Assembly (NCBI RefSeq): GCF_004137345.1
Contig: NZ_SDWV01000004.1
Span: 1-64,000, forward strand
DNA from: Nocardioides zhouii
GTDB taxonomy: Bacteria; Actinomycetota; Actinomycetes; Propionibacteriales; Nocardioidaceae
DNA: 64,000 nucleotides
Reading direction: 5' to 3'
Position 1 is the stretch's first letter; each line of letters starts with the position of its first letter. A program made the position numbers and the translations under genes. Of the stretch, positions 1-9,059 are shown piece after piece. The notes under the pieces are model-generated. The model did no database searches. It worked only from the letters and a program-made list of their open reading frames with translations, and was not told the origin of the DNA.

Positions 1-54
1 CCCACCCAACACAACGCGCTGCAAGCAGTCCTCAACCACCTCGAGGCCGCCTGA
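1..54 (+). CDS. 3' end of an unidentified gene (partial)
   Basis: The first 51 bases read as 17 sense codons ending HNALQAVLNHLEAA, followed by TGA at 52-54. Too little is visible to name a family. The frame has normal amino-acid composition for a C-terminal helix, so I treat it as a real gene running in from the left. It converges on folC with only 17 nt between the two stop codons. Confidence 0.4.
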   Translation, partial: PTQHNALQAVLNHLEAA

Positions 55-71
55 CGTTGACACAGGGCTAC

Positions 72-1442
72 TCATCGACGGCCCTTGAGCATCGCCCGGG
101 CCTCGCCGACGGTCACGACCGAACCGGTCACCAGCACCGCGCCGGCGCCGATCGACACCTCGATGGCCTCTCCCGCCTCGGCCAGCGTGGCCGCACGGTC
201 GATCGCCTCGGCGAGGTCGGGCACGACGCTGACCCGGTCCTCCCCGAAGATCTCGGTGGCCGTACGGGCGAGGGTGGCCGCGGACATCGAGCGCGAGCTC
301 GAGTTCTGGGTGCAGACGAGGTAGGTGAGGTGCGGCTCGAGGACGTTCAGCAGGCCCTCGTGGTCCTTGTCGGACATCACGCCCATCACCCCGACCAGCG
401 GGCTGAAGGCGAAGGAGTCCTCGAGCGCGGCGGCGAGCGCCTCCGCGCCGTGCGGGTTGTGGGCGGCGTCGAGCACGATGGTCGGGCTGCGGCGGATGAT
501 CTCGAGCCGTCCCGGCGAGGTCACCTCGGCGAACGCCGCTCGGACCAGGTCGTCGTCGAGTGCGCCGCTGCCGAACGACTCGACCGCGGCGAGGGCGACG
601 GCGGCGTTCTGGGCCTGGTGGGCGCCGTAGAGCGGGAGGAACACGTCGTCGTACCTCGCGTGCACGCCTTGCAGCGAGAGCATCTGCCCGCCGACCGCGG
701 GCGTACGGGCGGCGACGCCGAACTCCACGCCCTCGCGCGCGACGCTGGCGCCGACCTCGGCGACCCGCGCCATCAGCACGGCGGCGACCTCGGGGGTCTG
801 CTCGGCCAGCACGGCGACGGAGCCGGGCTTGATGATCCCGGCCTTCTCGACCGCGATCGTGGCGGGGTCGTCGCCGAGGTACTTCTCGTGGTCGACCGCG
901 ATCGGGAGCACGACGGCGACGTCGGCGTCGATCACGTTCGTCGCGTCCCAGGCACCACCCATCCCGACCTCGACGACGGCGACGTCGACCGGGGCCTCGG
1001 CGAAGGAGGCGTACGCCATCCCGACGATCGTCTCGAAGAAGCTCAGCGGGTGCTCCTGCTCGGCGTCGACCAGGTGCGTGTAGGGCGCGACGTCGTTGAA
1101 GGCGCGGACGAAGCCCTCGTCGTCGAGCGGCTCGCCGTCGATGCTGATCCGCTCGCTCATCTTCTCGAGGTGCGGCGAGGTGAACCGACCCGTACGCAGG
1201 TCCAGCGCGCGCAGCAGCGTCTCGATCATCCGGCTCGTGCTGGTCTTGCCGTTGGTGCCCGTCACATGCACCGATCGGAACGACCGCTGCGGATCGCCGA
1301 GCAGCTCCGTGAAGGCCTGGATCCGGTCGAGGCTCGGCTCGAGCTTCGTCTCCGGCCAGCGGGAGAGCAGGGCGTCCTCGACCTCGGCGAAGGTCTGGGC
1401 GAGGCGTGCGGGTTCGGCGGGGTCCGGGGGCAGCTCAGTCAT
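72..1442 (-). CDS. folC: Folylpolyglutamate synthase / dihydrofolate synthase
   Basis: Cytosolic Mur-ligase-like enzyme that adds glutamate to dihydropteroate or folates using ATP. The 456-residue length is normal. The P-loop GTNGKTS is at residues 62-68, followed by the TSPHLEKMSERI segment (about 88-99), and an AHNPHG motif lies near residue 325 at the start of the C-terminal domain. In many actinobacteria folC follows valS on the same strand; here valS is nearby but on the opposite strand, with two unrelated genes between, so the usual block has been rearranged. ATG at 1442 is preceded 9 nt upstream by TAGACT, suggesting a leaderless or very short 5' UTR. Confidence 0.96.
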   Translation of the reverse strand: MTELPPDPAEPARLAQTFAEVEDALLSRWPETKLEPSLDRIQAFTELLGDPQRSFRSVHVTGTNGKTSTSRMIETLLRALDLRTGRFTSPHLEKMSERISIDGEPLDDEGFVRAFNDVAPYTHLVDAEQEHPLSFFETIVGMAYASFAEAPVDVAVVEVGMGGAWDATNVIDADVAVVLPIAVDHEKYLGDDPATIAVEKAGIIKPGSVAVLAEQTPEVAAVLMARVAEVGASVAREGVEFGVAARTPAVGGQMLSLQGVHARYDDVFLPLYGAHQAQNAAVALAAVESFGSGALDDDLVRAAFAEVTSPGRLEIIRRSPTIVLDAAHNPHGAEALAAALEDSFAFSPLVGVMGVMSDKDHEGLLNVLEPHLTYLVCTQNSSSRSMSAATLARTATEIFGEDRVSVVPDLAEAIDRAATLAEAGEAIEVSIGAGAVLVTGSVVTVGEARAMLKGRR

Positions 1443-1451
1443 CTCGCGCCG

Positions 1452-1457
1452 AGTCTA
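1452..1457 (-). promoter_or_regulatory. -10 hexamer TAGACT for folC
   Basis: TAGACT lies 9 nt before the folC ATG, inside the short gap to the next gene. The spacing would put transcription start at or next to the start codon. Confidence 0.5.
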
Positions 1458-1467
1458 GGGGCCCGTG

Positions 1468-2475
1468 TCAGCAGCGGACGATCCGCCGCCAGGGCTCCAC
1501 CACCTGCAGCGCCGTGCCGTCGACGGGGTGCTCGCGGAACTGGTCGAGGGCGTCGGCCCAGCGCGGGTCGGCGGTGCCCGTGACGTACATCGACGAGCCC
1601 TGGTCGGCGTAGACGAGGCCGTAGCGCTTCATCGCGACGACGATCGCGCGCGCCGCCCCGGTGTAGGCCGCCGTCGGGAACGACTTCCGCAGCCGGAAGC
1701 GCAGTCCGTACGCCGGCAGGTCCCGCGCGGTGTTGCCGCTCGGGCCGCAGTGGCGGGCCGGCCACGTGTACGCGTGGCGCGCGCTCGGCAGCGTGAAGCG
1801 CAGGGCGTGGGTGATCCGGCCCGACGCGGCCTCGTCGTAGGAGAGGAGGCCGGGCAGGATCGGCATGCCGGCCGCGTCGGCGGACGTCCACGTCGCCGGC
1901 CGCAGCCGGTTGGACGAGAGGTCCCAGCGCGCGGCAGCCGCGGCCCGCCAGGCGACGACCATGCCGGACGAGTCGCGCACCCGCTCGGCGGCGTACAGCT
2001 CGATGAGGTCGCAGGTCCCGCGACGGACCGCCAGGACGTGACGGTCGCCCTCGGCGGGATCGGGGTCCCGCGCGCTGCCGCCCTCGATGGCGGCACCGGC
2101 CGGCACGAAGACCGGGCCGCGGTCGCTCTCGTCGCGGTAGTCCTCGCCGTCGACACCGAACAGCAGCGGTAGGAGCGGCTGGTCCTCGTCGACGACGTTG
2201 ACCGGGATGCCGTAGTAGTCCTCGGTGGTCCCGAGGTCGAGGTGGAGGTCGTGCCCGGCGGCCTGCTTCGCGACGACCGCGCGCGAGTCCTTCCACACGG
2301 GGAGATCGTCGATGCGCCGGTTCCACGGGTTGTCGGCCGGGAACAGCTCGCACCCGCCGACGGCGTGCACCGGGGCCCGCCGGTCCGCCTCGGGGACGGC
2401 GCCGGCCGGCAGCGCCGCGGCCGTGACGAGGAGGGACAGGGTCAGCAGGACGCTGCGTCGGAACAGGGGCCGCAT
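1468..2475 (-). CDS. Secreted protein of unknown function with FPADNPWN motif
   Basis: A 335-residue exported protein. Residues 1-26 form a typical Sec signal peptide (RR-containing n-region, long hydrophobic stretch, cleavage near the AGA/V site). The mature part starts with a Cys and the motif FPADNPWN at 45-52 and ends in Cys335; four cysteines in the mature chain would allow disulfides outside the cell. There is no membrane anchor, repeat or catalytic motif that I recognise. The FPADNxWN pattern recurs in secreted proteins of soil bacteria from memory, but I know no assigned function. It lies between folC and a GNAT gene on the same strand. ATG 2475 is preceded by TAGTCT at 6 nt. Confidence 0.8.
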   Translation of the reverse strand: MRPLFRRSVLLTLSLLVTAAALPAGAVPEADRRAPVHAVGGCELFPADNPWNRRIDDLPVWKDSRAVVAKQAAGHDLHLDLGTTEDYYGIPVNVVDEDQPLLPLLFGVDGEDYRDESDRGPVFVPAGAAIEGGSARDPDPAEGDRHVLAVRRGTCDLIELYAAERVRDSSGMVVAWRAAAAARWDLSSNRLRPATWTSADAAGMPILPGLLSYDEAASGRITHALRFTLPSARHAYTWPARHCGPSGNTARDLPAYGLRFRLRKSFPTAAYTGAARAIVVAMKRYGLVYADQGSSMYVTGTADPRWADALDQFREHPVDGTALQVVEPWRRIVRC

Positions 2476-2481
2476 CCGCCG

Positions 2482-2487
2482 AGACTA
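2482..2487 (-). promoter_or_regulatory. -10 hexamer TAGTCT for the secreted protein
   Basis: TAGTCT sits 6 nt before ATG 2475 and overlaps the last codon of the upstream GNAT gene, so the secreted protein can be transcribed on its own. Confidence 0.5.
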
Positions 2488-3402
2488 GGGCGTCGGCGGG
2501 ACGGTGACGAGGTGCTCGGCCATGTCGACGACCAGCTCGTAGCCGAGCTCGGCGTAGATCTTGTTCGACGTCGGGTTGGCACGGTCGGTGAACAGGCACA
2601 TCCGGTGGCCCGCCTCGAGGCCGCGCCGGGTCAGCTCGCCGACGACGTACGACGCGATGCCGCGGCCGCGGAACTCCCGAGGCGTGTAGACCGGGCCGAT
2701 CCGCGCGACGCCGTACGACGGCAGCCCGGATCCGGTGAGGTGCGCGACGGTGCCGTCCGGCAGCTCCCAGAGCCACTCGACCCCCTCGCGGATCCTGACG
2801 AGGATGCTGTCGAGCGTGTTGTGCTCGCCCGACGTCGGGTCGGGCTCGCGGCCGGCCTGCTCGTCGGCCTCCTCGTGGAAGGCCGTGAACCACGCGAGCA
2901 CCAGCTCGGCGTCGGCCTCGGTGGCCGGTCGGAGCGTGCCCTCGGGGGCGCGCGGGACGTCAACCGCCGTAGCCTCCCAGAGTCGGGTCGCCTTGTCCGA
3001 GACCATCTCCCCGCCGGCCAGCTCGGCGGTCGCCCGGGCGAGCACCTCGGCACCCGGCAGCGCGCCGTTGGCGCCGCCGAGGAACTCCCCCCGCTCGTGC
3101 AGCGCGGTCGCGAGGGCACGGGCGGCGTCGTCGGACATCGGCATCGCGAAGGTCGGGTAGGGCTTGAAGGGCGCGGTCCGCATCGCCGCGCTCACCACGG
3201 CGCCCGACCCGTCCCGTACGGCGAGCCACCACCGGTCGAACGGGGCGTCGGCTTCCGCCCAGGAGTCCCGGCCGTCGGCCAGCTCGCGAGCGGTCCGCTG
3301 GGTCACGCTCGAAATCACGCTGCCCAGGACGGGGTCCGAGGCGAGCAGATCGCCGGCCACGTCGAGGAAGGGCTGCGGGGCGTCGAAGAACTCGAGATCC
3401 AT
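2485..3402 (-). CDS. GNAT-family N-acetyltransferase
   Basis: A 305-residue cytosolic acyl-CoA-dependent acetyltransferase. The C-terminal GNAT fold is clear: the acetyl-CoA-binding motif A appears as RGRGIASYVV, followed by FTDRANPTSNKIYAELGY, the usual motif B with the conserved Asn and Tyr. The N-terminal half (about residues 1-150) is less conserved and probably provides the substrate pocket; substrate unknown. GTG 3405 is also possible, but ATG 3402 has TAGCGT exactly 6 nt upstream, fitting the leaderless spacing seen elsewhere in this window. Confidence 0.9.
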   Translation of the reverse strand: MDLEFFDAPQPFLDVAGDLLASDPVLGSVISSVTQRTARELADGRDSWAEADAPFDRWWLAVRDGSGAVVSAAMRTAPFKPYPTFAMPMSDDAARALATALHERGEFLGGANGALPGAEVLARATAELAGGEMVSDKATRLWEATAVDVPRAPEGTLRPATEADAELVLAWFTAFHEEADEQAGREPDPTSGEHNTLDSILVRIREGVEWLWELPDGTVAHLTGSGLPSYGVARIGPVYTPREFRGRGIASYVVGELTRRGLEAGHRMCLFTDRANPTSNKIYAELGYELVVDMAEHLVTVPPTP

Positions 3403-3408
3403 CACGCC

Positions 3409-3414
3409 ACGCTA
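3409..3414 (-). promoter_or_regulatory. -10 hexamer TAGCGT for the GNAT gene
   Basis: TAGCGT is 6 nt before ATG 3402. This spacing favours 3402 over the GTG one codon upstream. Confidence 0.45.
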
Positions 3415-3482
3415 GACGCGCACCGCGCCACCTTGCCAACCCAATTCCCACTGGTCGTTTTCGCAGGCAGGAGGCCCGTCCA

Positions 3483-3488
3483 TAGACT
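3483..3488 (+). promoter_or_regulatory. -10 hexamer TAGACT for valS
   Basis: TAGACT is 6 nt before the valS ATG at 3495. A weak AGGA also lies between them, but transcription from this hexamer would leave essentially no 5' leader. Confidence 0.55.
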
Positions 3489-3494
3489 CAGGAC

Positions 3495-6128
3495 ATGACT
3501 GAGAACCCCAGCACCCATGCCCCGGAGACGACGAGCACCGATCCGCGTGCCGTCGTCGTACCGGAGCGTCCGGCGCTGGAGGGGCTCGAGGAGAAGTGGT
3601 CGCGCACCTGGGCCGAGAACGACACGTACGCCTTCGACCGCACCCAGCCGCGCGAGAACGTCTACTCCATCGACACTCCCCCGCCCACCGTCAGCGGGTC
3701 GCTGCACGTCGGGCACGTCTACTCCTACAGCCACACCGACCTGATCGCGCGCTACCAGCGGATGCAGGGCAAGGCCGTCTTCTACCCGATCGGCTGGGAC
3801 GACAACGGCCTGCCGACCGAGCGCCGCGTCCAGAACTACTTCGGCGTCCGCTGCGACCCGACCCTGGCGTACGAGCCCGACTTCACGCCTCCCGACCTCA
3901 GCCAGTTGAAGGGGGCGGACGCCAAGAAGCAGGTCCCGATCAGCCGGCCCAACTTCATCGAGCTGTGCGAGCAGCTGGTGGTCGAGGACGAGAAGGCCTT
4001 CGAGGCGCTGTGGCGCCAGCTCGGCCTCTCGGTCCAGTGGAACCCGACGTACACCACGATCGGCGACCACTCCCGTACGGTCAGCCAGCGCGCGTTCCTG
4101 CGCAACTACGCCCGCGGCGAGGCCTACCTCTCCGAGGCGCCGACCCTCTGGGACGTCACGTTCCAGACGGCCGTCGCGCAGGCCGAGCTCGAGGCGCGCG
4201 ACTACCCCGGTCACTACCACCGCGTCGCCTTCCACCGCCCCGATGGCTCTCCCCTCCACATCGAGACGACGCGCCCGGAGCTGATCCCGAGCGTCGTCGC
4301 GCTGATCGCGCACCCCGACGACGAGCGCTACCAGGGCCTTTTCGGGACCACGGTCTCCTCGCCGGTCTTCGGTGTCGAGATCCCGGTCCTGGCCCACCAC
4401 GCCGCCGAGCCCGACAAGGGCGCCGGCATCGCGATGTGCTGCACGTTCGGTGACCTCACGGACGTGATGTGGTGGCGCGAGCTCGACCTCCCGGTCCGCA
4501 CCGTGGTCGGCCGCGACGGCCGCCTCACCCGCGAGGTGCCCGAGTGGCTGGGCAGCGACGCCGCGTCGACGGCGTACGCCGAGATGGCGGGCAAGACGAC
4601 CTTCAGCGCCCGCGAGGCGATGGTCGCCCTGCTCCGCGAGTCGGGCGACCTCGACGGCGAGCCGAAGGCCACGCAGCGGATGGCGAACTTCTACGAGAAG
4701 GGCGACAAGCCGCTCGAGATCGTCGCGACGCGCCAGTGGTACATCACCAACGGCGGGCGCGACGCCGCGCTGCGCAAGGAGATGCTGGTCCGCGGCGAGG
4801 AGATCACCTGGATCCCCGCCCACATGAAGCACCGCTACGACAACTGGGTCGGCGGCCTCAACGGCGACTGGCTCGTCTCGCGGCAGCGCTTCTTCGGCAT
4901 CCCGTTCCCGGTCTGGTACCCCGTCACCAGCGACGGCGAGCCCGACCACGACCACCCGCTCATGCCGAGCGAGGACCAGCTGCCGGTCGACCCGTCGACC
5001 CAGGCGCCGCACGGCTACACCGAGGACCAGCGCGGGAAGCCCGGCGGCTTTGTCGGCGACCCCGACGTGATGGACACCTGGGCCACCTCGTCGCTGACGC
5101 CGCACATCGCCGGTATGTGGGGCGTCGACGACGACCTGTTCTCGCGGGTCTTCCCCTACGACCTCGCCACCCAGGCGCACGACATCATCCGCACCTGGCT
5201 GTTCTCGCGCGTCGTCCGCGCCGACTTCGAGAACCAGGTCGTCCCGTGGTCGCACGCGATGATCTCGGGCTTCATCGTCGACCCCGACCGCAAGAAGATG
5301 TCGAAGTCCAAGGGCAACGTCGTCGTCCCGACCGACATCCTCGACAAGTACGGCGCCGACGCCGTCCGCTGGCGCGCCGCCATCGGCCGCCCCGGTGCGG
5401 ACTCGCCGTTCGACGAGTCGCAGATGAAGGTCGGGCGCCGGCTCGCGATGAAGGTGCTCAACGCCTCGAAGTTCGTCCTCGGCAACGTCGGCGCCACCGC
5501 GCTCACGCCCAGCGCCGTCAGCGCGCCGGTCGACTGCGCCCTGCTGGGCCGGCTCGAGGTCGTGGTCCGCAGGGCCACGGAGGCGTTCGACGACTACGAC
5601 TACACGACCGCGCTCGAGGTCACCGAGAAGTTCTTCTGGGAGTTCTGCGACGACTACCTCGAGCTGGTCAAGGAGCGTGCGTACGACTCCGACGGCGGTC
5701 CCGCGACCGAATCGGCCCGCGCCACGCTCGCGATCGCGCTGCACGTCCAGCTCCGGCTGCTCGCGCCCTTCCTCCCGTACGCCACCGAGGAGGTCTGGTC
5801 GTGGTGGCAGGACGGCTCGATCCACCACGCCCCGTGGCCGACCGCCGCCGACCTCGGCTCCGCCGCCGCCGCCCAGCCGCTGGTGCTCGACGCGGTCGCG
5901 GCCGCGCTCACCGGCATCCGGGGCGCCAAGTCGCAGGCCAAGGCCAAGATGCGCGCCCCGCTCTCCCGCGTGGTGATCACCGGGCCGGAGTCACTCGTCA
6001 ACGCCGCCCGGCAGGCGGAGAACGACCTGCGCGCGGTCGGCACCATCGTCGGTGACCTCGAGTTCGTGGCGGACGACTCCGCCACCGAGCTGCGGGTCAG
6101 CGCCGAGCTCGCCCCGACCGAGGACTGA
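3495..6128 (+). CDS. valS: Valyl-tRNA synthetase, archaeal-type
   Basis: Class I synthetase that charges tRNA-Val, 877 residues. The HIGH-type signature appears in [13 protein letters not shown] (about residues 60-72), followed by [14 protein letters not shown] in place of the GxDHAGIATQ of common bacterial ValRS. The CP1 editing domain spans roughly 200-390, KKMSKSKGN is near residue 600, and the anticodon-binding domain follows. The C-terminus stops after a short domain and lacks the long coiled coil that ends the usual bacterial enzyme. From family knowledge this matches the archaeal-type ValRS also found in rickettsiae and some actinobacteria. It is divergent from the GNAT/secreted/folC genes. 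No other ValRS is in the window, so this could be the only copy. Confidence 0.96.
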   Translation: MTENPSTHAPETTSTDPRAVVVPERPALEGLEEKWSRTWAENDTYAFDRTQPRENVYSIDTPPPTVSGSLHVGHVYSYSHTDLIARYQRMQGKAVFYPIGWDDNGLPTERRVQNYFGVRCDPTLAYEPDFTPPDLSQLKGADAKKQVPISRPNFIELCEQLVVEDEKAFEALWRQLGLSVQWNPTYTTIGDHSRTVSQRAFLRNYARGEAYLSEAPTLWDVTFQTAVAQAELEARDYPGHYHRVAFHRPDGSPLHIETTRPELIPSVVALIAHPDDERYQGLFGTTVSSPVFGVEIPVLAHHAAEPDKGAGIAMCCTFGDLTDVMWWRELDLPVRTVVGRDGRLTREVPEWLGSDAASTAYAEMAGKTTFSAREAMVALLRESGDLDGEPKATQRMANFYEKGDKPLEIVATRQWYITNGGRDAALRKEMLVRGEEITWIPAHMKHRYDNWVGGLNGDWLVSRQRFFGIPFPVWYPVTSDGEPDHDHPLMPSEDQLPVDPSTQAPHGYTEDQRGKPGGFVGDPDVMDTWATSSLTPHIAGMWGVDDDLFSRVFPYDLATQAHDIIRTWLFSRVVRADFENQVVPWSHAMISGFIVDPDRKKMSKSKGNVVVPTDILDKYGADAVRWRAAIGRPGADSPFDESQMKVGRRLAMKVLNASKFVLGNVGATALTPSAVSAPVDCALLGRLEVVVRRATEAFDDYDYTTALEVTEKFFWEFCDDYLELVKERAYDSDGGPATESARATLAIALHVQLRLLAPFLPYATEEVWSWWQDGSIHHAPWPTAADLGSAAAAQPLVLDAVAAALTGIRGAKSQAKAKMRAPLSRVVITGPESLVNAARQAENDLRAVGTIVGDLEFVADDSATELRVSAELAPTED

Positions 6129-6212
6129 TCACCGTCTGAGCGGTGGTCCACCCACCTTTCGCGCCAGCGAACGTGGCTGGGCCACCGCTCGGAGCGGTGG
6201 CGGGGGCGAGAC

Positions 6213-6345
6213 CTAGCGGGCGGCCTTCTCCGCGTCGCGGAGTGACTTCGCGGCGTCCTTCTCCGCGTCGCGGAGGGCCTTCTCGGCGTCGCGGGTGGCC
6301 CGTTCGGCGGCCTTGGCCGCGTCGCGAGCCGCCTTCTCCGCGGCC
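6213..6345 (-). repeat. Degenerate 24-bp coding repeat (xRDAEKxA units)
   Basis: The 3' end of the coiled-coil gene is built from near-identical units encoding the octapeptide pattern RDAEKAL/RDAEKDA/RDAEKAA. The unit recurs every 24 bases for about five copies, then decays. This kind of repeat can expand or contract by slippage, so tail length may vary between strains. Confidence 0.6.
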
Positions 6346-6893
6346 TTCTCGGCGTGGCGCTGGGCCTTGTCCGCCGCCTTCTCGACCCGCCTCTCGGCCT
6401 TCTGGAGCTGGCGCTGGGCCTTGGCCTCGAGCCGGGCAAGCCTGCGCTCCGCGCGGGCGGCGGACTTCTCGGCCTTGCGGTCGGCCTTGGGCGCGGGCGC
6501 GACCTCGGTCTCGTGCTCGACCTGGGTGGTGGTGCTGCTCGTGCCCTCGTCGGAGGAGTCGGACGAGTCGTCCTCGGTCACGCCGGAGGATGCGGGGGCA
6601 GGCGTCGCCGCCTGCTTCTTCGCGGGCGCCGCGGGGGTGATCCCGAGCGGCGCGGTGCTCAGCTGGACCGGGAAGCCCACCTCGACAGGTGCGGCCACGT
6701 CGGGCGACGGGGCAGGCGCCCGCTCGACATGACCACCCACGGACGACGCGATGGGCTTGCCCGGCTGCAGGAAGTCGAAGCTCCAGCCCTTGCCGACCGA
6801 CACGGTCATCAGGACGGCGCAGAGCACGGCCACGAGAGCGAAACCGACGAGCGGCCGCTTCGGATCAACCCCCACGGGGTCCCCTTCCCACAT
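6213..6893 (-). CDS. Single-pass membrane protein with Ala/Lys/Arg/Glu coiled-coil tail
   Basis: A 226-residue protein. A short cytosolic N-terminus is followed by one hydrophobic segment at about residues 13-31, a Pro/Ala/Ser/Thr-rich linker (about 50-125) and then about 90 residues made almost only of Ala, Lys, Arg, Glu, Asp and Gln. The tail contains repeated units such as RDAEKALRDAEK and is predicted to be a long charged helix. The N-in/C-out or reverse topology cannot be decided. No enzyme motif is visible. The basic helix could bind nucleic acid, teichoic acid-like polymers or another coil; this is inference. It is flanked by valS (convergent) and clpX, and seems to be a single gene. 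Confidence 0.75.
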   Translation of the reverse strand: MWEGDPVGVDPKRPLVGFALVAVLCAVLMTVSVGKGWSFDFLQPGKPIASSVGGHVERAPAPSPDVAAPVEVGFPVQLSTAPLGITPAAPAKKQAATPAPASSGVTEDDSSDSSDEGTSSTTTQVEHETEVAPAPKADRKAEKSAARAERRLARLEAKAQRQLQKAERRVEKAADKAQRHAEKAAEKAARDAAKAAERATRDAEKALRDAEKDAAKSLRDAEKAAR

Positions 6894-7008
6894 GCAGACG
6901 AGACGTCAGTGTGGACGGGTCATGACGCCTGATCACCGCCGATAGCCCGGAATAGTCCGAAATGACTAGACCGGCATGGTCACGATGGGCCAGGCGAGCG
7001 GATCAGGC

Positions 7009-8289
7009 TCAGGCAGACTTCTTCTTCCGGCCCTCGGACTCGCGCAGGATGAAAGTCGGCTCGACCTCGTCCTCGACGACCTCGCGGGTCACGATGACCT
7101 TCGCGATGTCGCCACGCGACGGCACGTCGTACATCACGTAGAGGAGGACCTCCTCGATGATCGCGCGCAGTCCGCGGGCACCGGTGCCGCGCTCGAGAGC
7201 CGCGTCGGCGATCGAGTCGATGGCCTCGTCGGTGAACTCGAGCTCGACGCCGTCGAGGTCGAAGAGCTTCTGGTACTGCTTGACCAGCGCGTTGCGCGGC
7301 TCGGTCAGGATCTGGACGAGGGCCTCGCGGTCGAGCTTGTTGACGCTCGCGATGAGGGGCAGGCGGCCGATGAACTCGGGGATCAGGCCGAACTTGGTGA
7401 GGTCCTCGGGACGCACCTGCGCGAGCAGGTCGTCGGCGTTGCGCTCGGCGGCGCCGCGGACCTCGGCGGTGAAGCCGAGGGACTTCTTGCCGACGCGCTG
7501 CTCGACGATCTGCTCGAGACCGGCGAAGGCGCCACCCACGATGAAGAGGATGTTGGTGGTGTCGATCTGGATGAACTCCTGGTGCGGGTGCTTGCGACCG
7601 CCCTGCGGGGGCACCGACGCGGTCGTGCCCTCCAGCATCTTGAGCAGTGCCTGCTGGACGCCCTCACCGGAGACGTCGCGCGTGATCGAGGGGTTCTCCG
7701 ACTTGCGGGCCACCTTGTCGATCTCGTCGATGTAGATGATGCCGGTCTCGGCCTTCTTGACGTCGTAGTCGGCGGCCTGGATCAGCTTGAGGAGGATGTT
7801 CTCGACGTCCTCGCCGACGTATCCGGCCTCGGTCAACGCCGTGGCGTCGGCGATCGCGAAGGGGACGTTGAGCATCCGGGCGAGGGTCTGGGCGAGGTAC
7901 GTCTTGCCGCAGCCCGTCGGGCCGATGACGAGGATGTTGGACTTGGCGACCTCGACGACGTCGTCCTTGGCCTTGCCGCTGACCGGCTGCAGGCCGCCCT
8001 GGACGCGCTTGTAGTGGTTGTAGACCGCCACGGCGAGGGACTTCTTCGCGTGCTCCTGGCCGATGACGTAGGAGTTGAGGAACTCGAAGATCTCCTTGGG
8101 CTTGGGCAGCTCCTCGAGGCTGACCTCCGAACCCTCGGCGAGCTCCTCCTCGATGATCTCGTTGCAGAGCTCGATGCACTCGTCGCAGATGTAGACGTTG
8201 GGTCCCGCGATGAGCTTCTTGACCTGCTTCTGGCTCTTGCCACAGAAGTTGCACTTCAGCAGGTCGCCGCCGTCACCGATACGTGCCAC
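7009..8289 (-). CDS. clpX: ATP-dependent Clp protease ATP-binding subunit ClpX
   Basis: AAA+ unfoldase that feeds substrates to ClpP1P2. From GTG 8289 it is 426 residues: N-terminal zinc-binding domain with Cys13, Cys16, Cys35 and Cys38; Walker A GPTGCGKT at 123-130; Walker B IIYIDEID; pore and sensor motifs downstream; and the ClpP-docking LGF loop in [11 protein letters not shown]. The frame is open to 8337, but [13 protein letters not shown] is the conserved N-terminus, and GGAGG lies 9 nt before GTG 8289. It lies downstream of clpP1-clpP2, separated by a hairpin and its own -10-like TACCGT. Confidence 0.97.
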   Translation of the reverse strand: MARIGDGGDLLKCNFCGKSQKQVKKLIAGPNVYICDECIELCNEIIEEELAEGSEVSLEELPKPKEIFEFLNSYVIGQEHAKKSLAVAVYNHYKRVQGGLQPVSGKAKDDVVEVAKSNILVIGPTGCGKTYLAQTLARMLNVPFAIADATALTEAGYVGEDVENILLKLIQAADYDVKKAETGIIYIDEIDKVARKSENPSITRDVSGEGVQQALLKMLEGTTASVPPQGGRKHPHQEFIQIDTTNILFIVGGAFAGLEQIVEQRVGKKSLGFTAEVRGAAERNADDLLAQVRPEDLTKFGLIPEFIGRLPLIASVNKLDREALVQILTEPRNALVKQYQKLFDLDGVELEFTDEAIDSIADAALERGTGARGLRAIIEEVLLYVMYDVPSRGDIAKVIVTREVVEDEVEPTFILRESEGRKKKSA

Positions 8290-8307
8290 GAGTCGTGTCC
8301 TCCAGTC

Positions 8308-8330
8308 TTGCCGGAAAAGGGTTCCGGCAA
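8308..8330 (-). other. 5'-UTR hairpin before the clpX ribosome-binding site
   Basis: A perfect 9-bp inverted repeat (TTGCCGGAA / TTCCGGCAA, 5-nt loop) sits just upstream of the clpX Shine-Dalgarno sequence. It could act as an attenuator or translation-control hairpin, or protect a processed mRNA end. Only the palindrome is seen; the role is inferred. Confidence 0.5.
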
Positions 8331-8370
8331 TCAACACCTTGCGCTGTGCTGTCTTGCAATGGGCCCGACG

Positions 8371-8376
8371 ACGGTA
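8371..8376 (-). promoter_or_regulatory. Possible -10 hexamer TACCGT for clpX
   Basis: TACCGT matches TANNNT and would start transcription near 8364, giving a leader of about 75 nt that contains the 8308-8330 hairpin. It would allow clpX expression independent of clpP1P2. Confidence 0.35.
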
Positions 8377-8380
8377 CCCC

Positions 8381-8408
8381 GTGTCGGCCCCCGGCGGGGG
8401 CCGGACAC
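8381..8408. terminator. Hairpin between clpP2 and clpX
   Basis: GTGTC-GGCCCCC, a 3-nt loop, then GGGGGCC-G-GACAC: a 12-bp GC-rich stem with one bulged G. It lies in the 159-nt gap after clpP2 and may terminate or attenuate read-through into clpX. There is no U-tract, as is common in high-GC actinobacteria. Confidence 0.5.
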
Positions 8409-8448
8409 GAGATGTCGCGGGTCATGTTTTCCGTTGGCCGGATCGCGC

Positions 8449-9057
8449 TCAGACGAGCGCGGGCGTGGCCTTGCGGGACTCGATCACGGCGTCGATCAGG
8501 CCGTACTCCACGGCCTGGGCGGCGGTCAGGATCTTGTCGCGCTCGATGTCCTTGCTGACCTGCTCGATGTCCTTGCCGCTCGAGTCGGCGATCATCCGCT
8601 CGAGGAGCTCGCGCATCCGGAGGATCTCGTTGGCCTGGATCTCGATGTCGGAGGTCTGGCCGAACGTGCCCTCGGTGTAGGGCTGGTGGATCAGGATGCG
8701 GCTGTTGGGCAGCGCCATCCGCTTGCCCTTCGCGCCGGCCCCCAGCAGGATCGCGGCCGCGGACGCGGCCTGGCCGATGCACACGGTCTGCACGTCGGGC
8801 TTGATGAAGTTCATCGTGTCGTAGATCGCGGTCAGCGCCGTGAACGAGCCACCGGGGCTGTTGATGTAGATGCTGATGTCGCTGTCGGGGTTCATCGTCT
8901 CCAGGCACATGAGCTGGGCGATGACGGCGTTGGCGACGTCATCGCTGATCGGGGTGCCGAGGTAGATGATGCGGTCCTCGAAGAGCTTGGCGAAGGGATC
9001 GATGCGGCGGAACCCGTAGGAGGTCCGCTCCTCCCACTGGGGGATGTAGTAGTTCAT
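8449..9057 (-). CDS. clpP2: ATP-dependent Clp protease proteolytic subunit 2
   Basis: Serine peptidase subunit that assembles with ClpP1 into the mixed tetradecamer typical of actinobacteria. 202 residues from ATG 9057. Catalytic triad Ser99 (GQAASAAA), His124 (LIHQP) and Asp174 (IERDKI); the SPGGS strand and handle helix are intact. The start is only 2 nt after the clpP1 stop (TGA-AC-ATG), so translation is probably coupled. The frame remains open upstream within clpP1, but the conserved MNYYIPQWEERTSYG start and the coupling choose 9057. Confidence 0.96.
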   Translation of the reverse strand: MNYYIPQWEERTSYGFRRIDPFAKLFEDRIIYLGTPISDDVANAVIAQLMCLETMNPDSDISIYINSPGGSFTALTAIYDTMNFIKPDVQTVCIGQAASAAAILLGAGAKGKRMALPNSRILIHQPYTEGTFGQTSDIEIQANEILRMRELLERMIADSSGKDIEQVSKDIERDKILTAAQAVEYGLIDAVIESRKATPALV

Positions 9058-9059
9058 GT

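Noticed and set aside
8290..8448. CIRCE or HAIR heat-shock operator before clpX
   Set aside because: No TTAGCACTC-type or CTTGAGT-type inverted repeat is present; only GC-rich hairpins.
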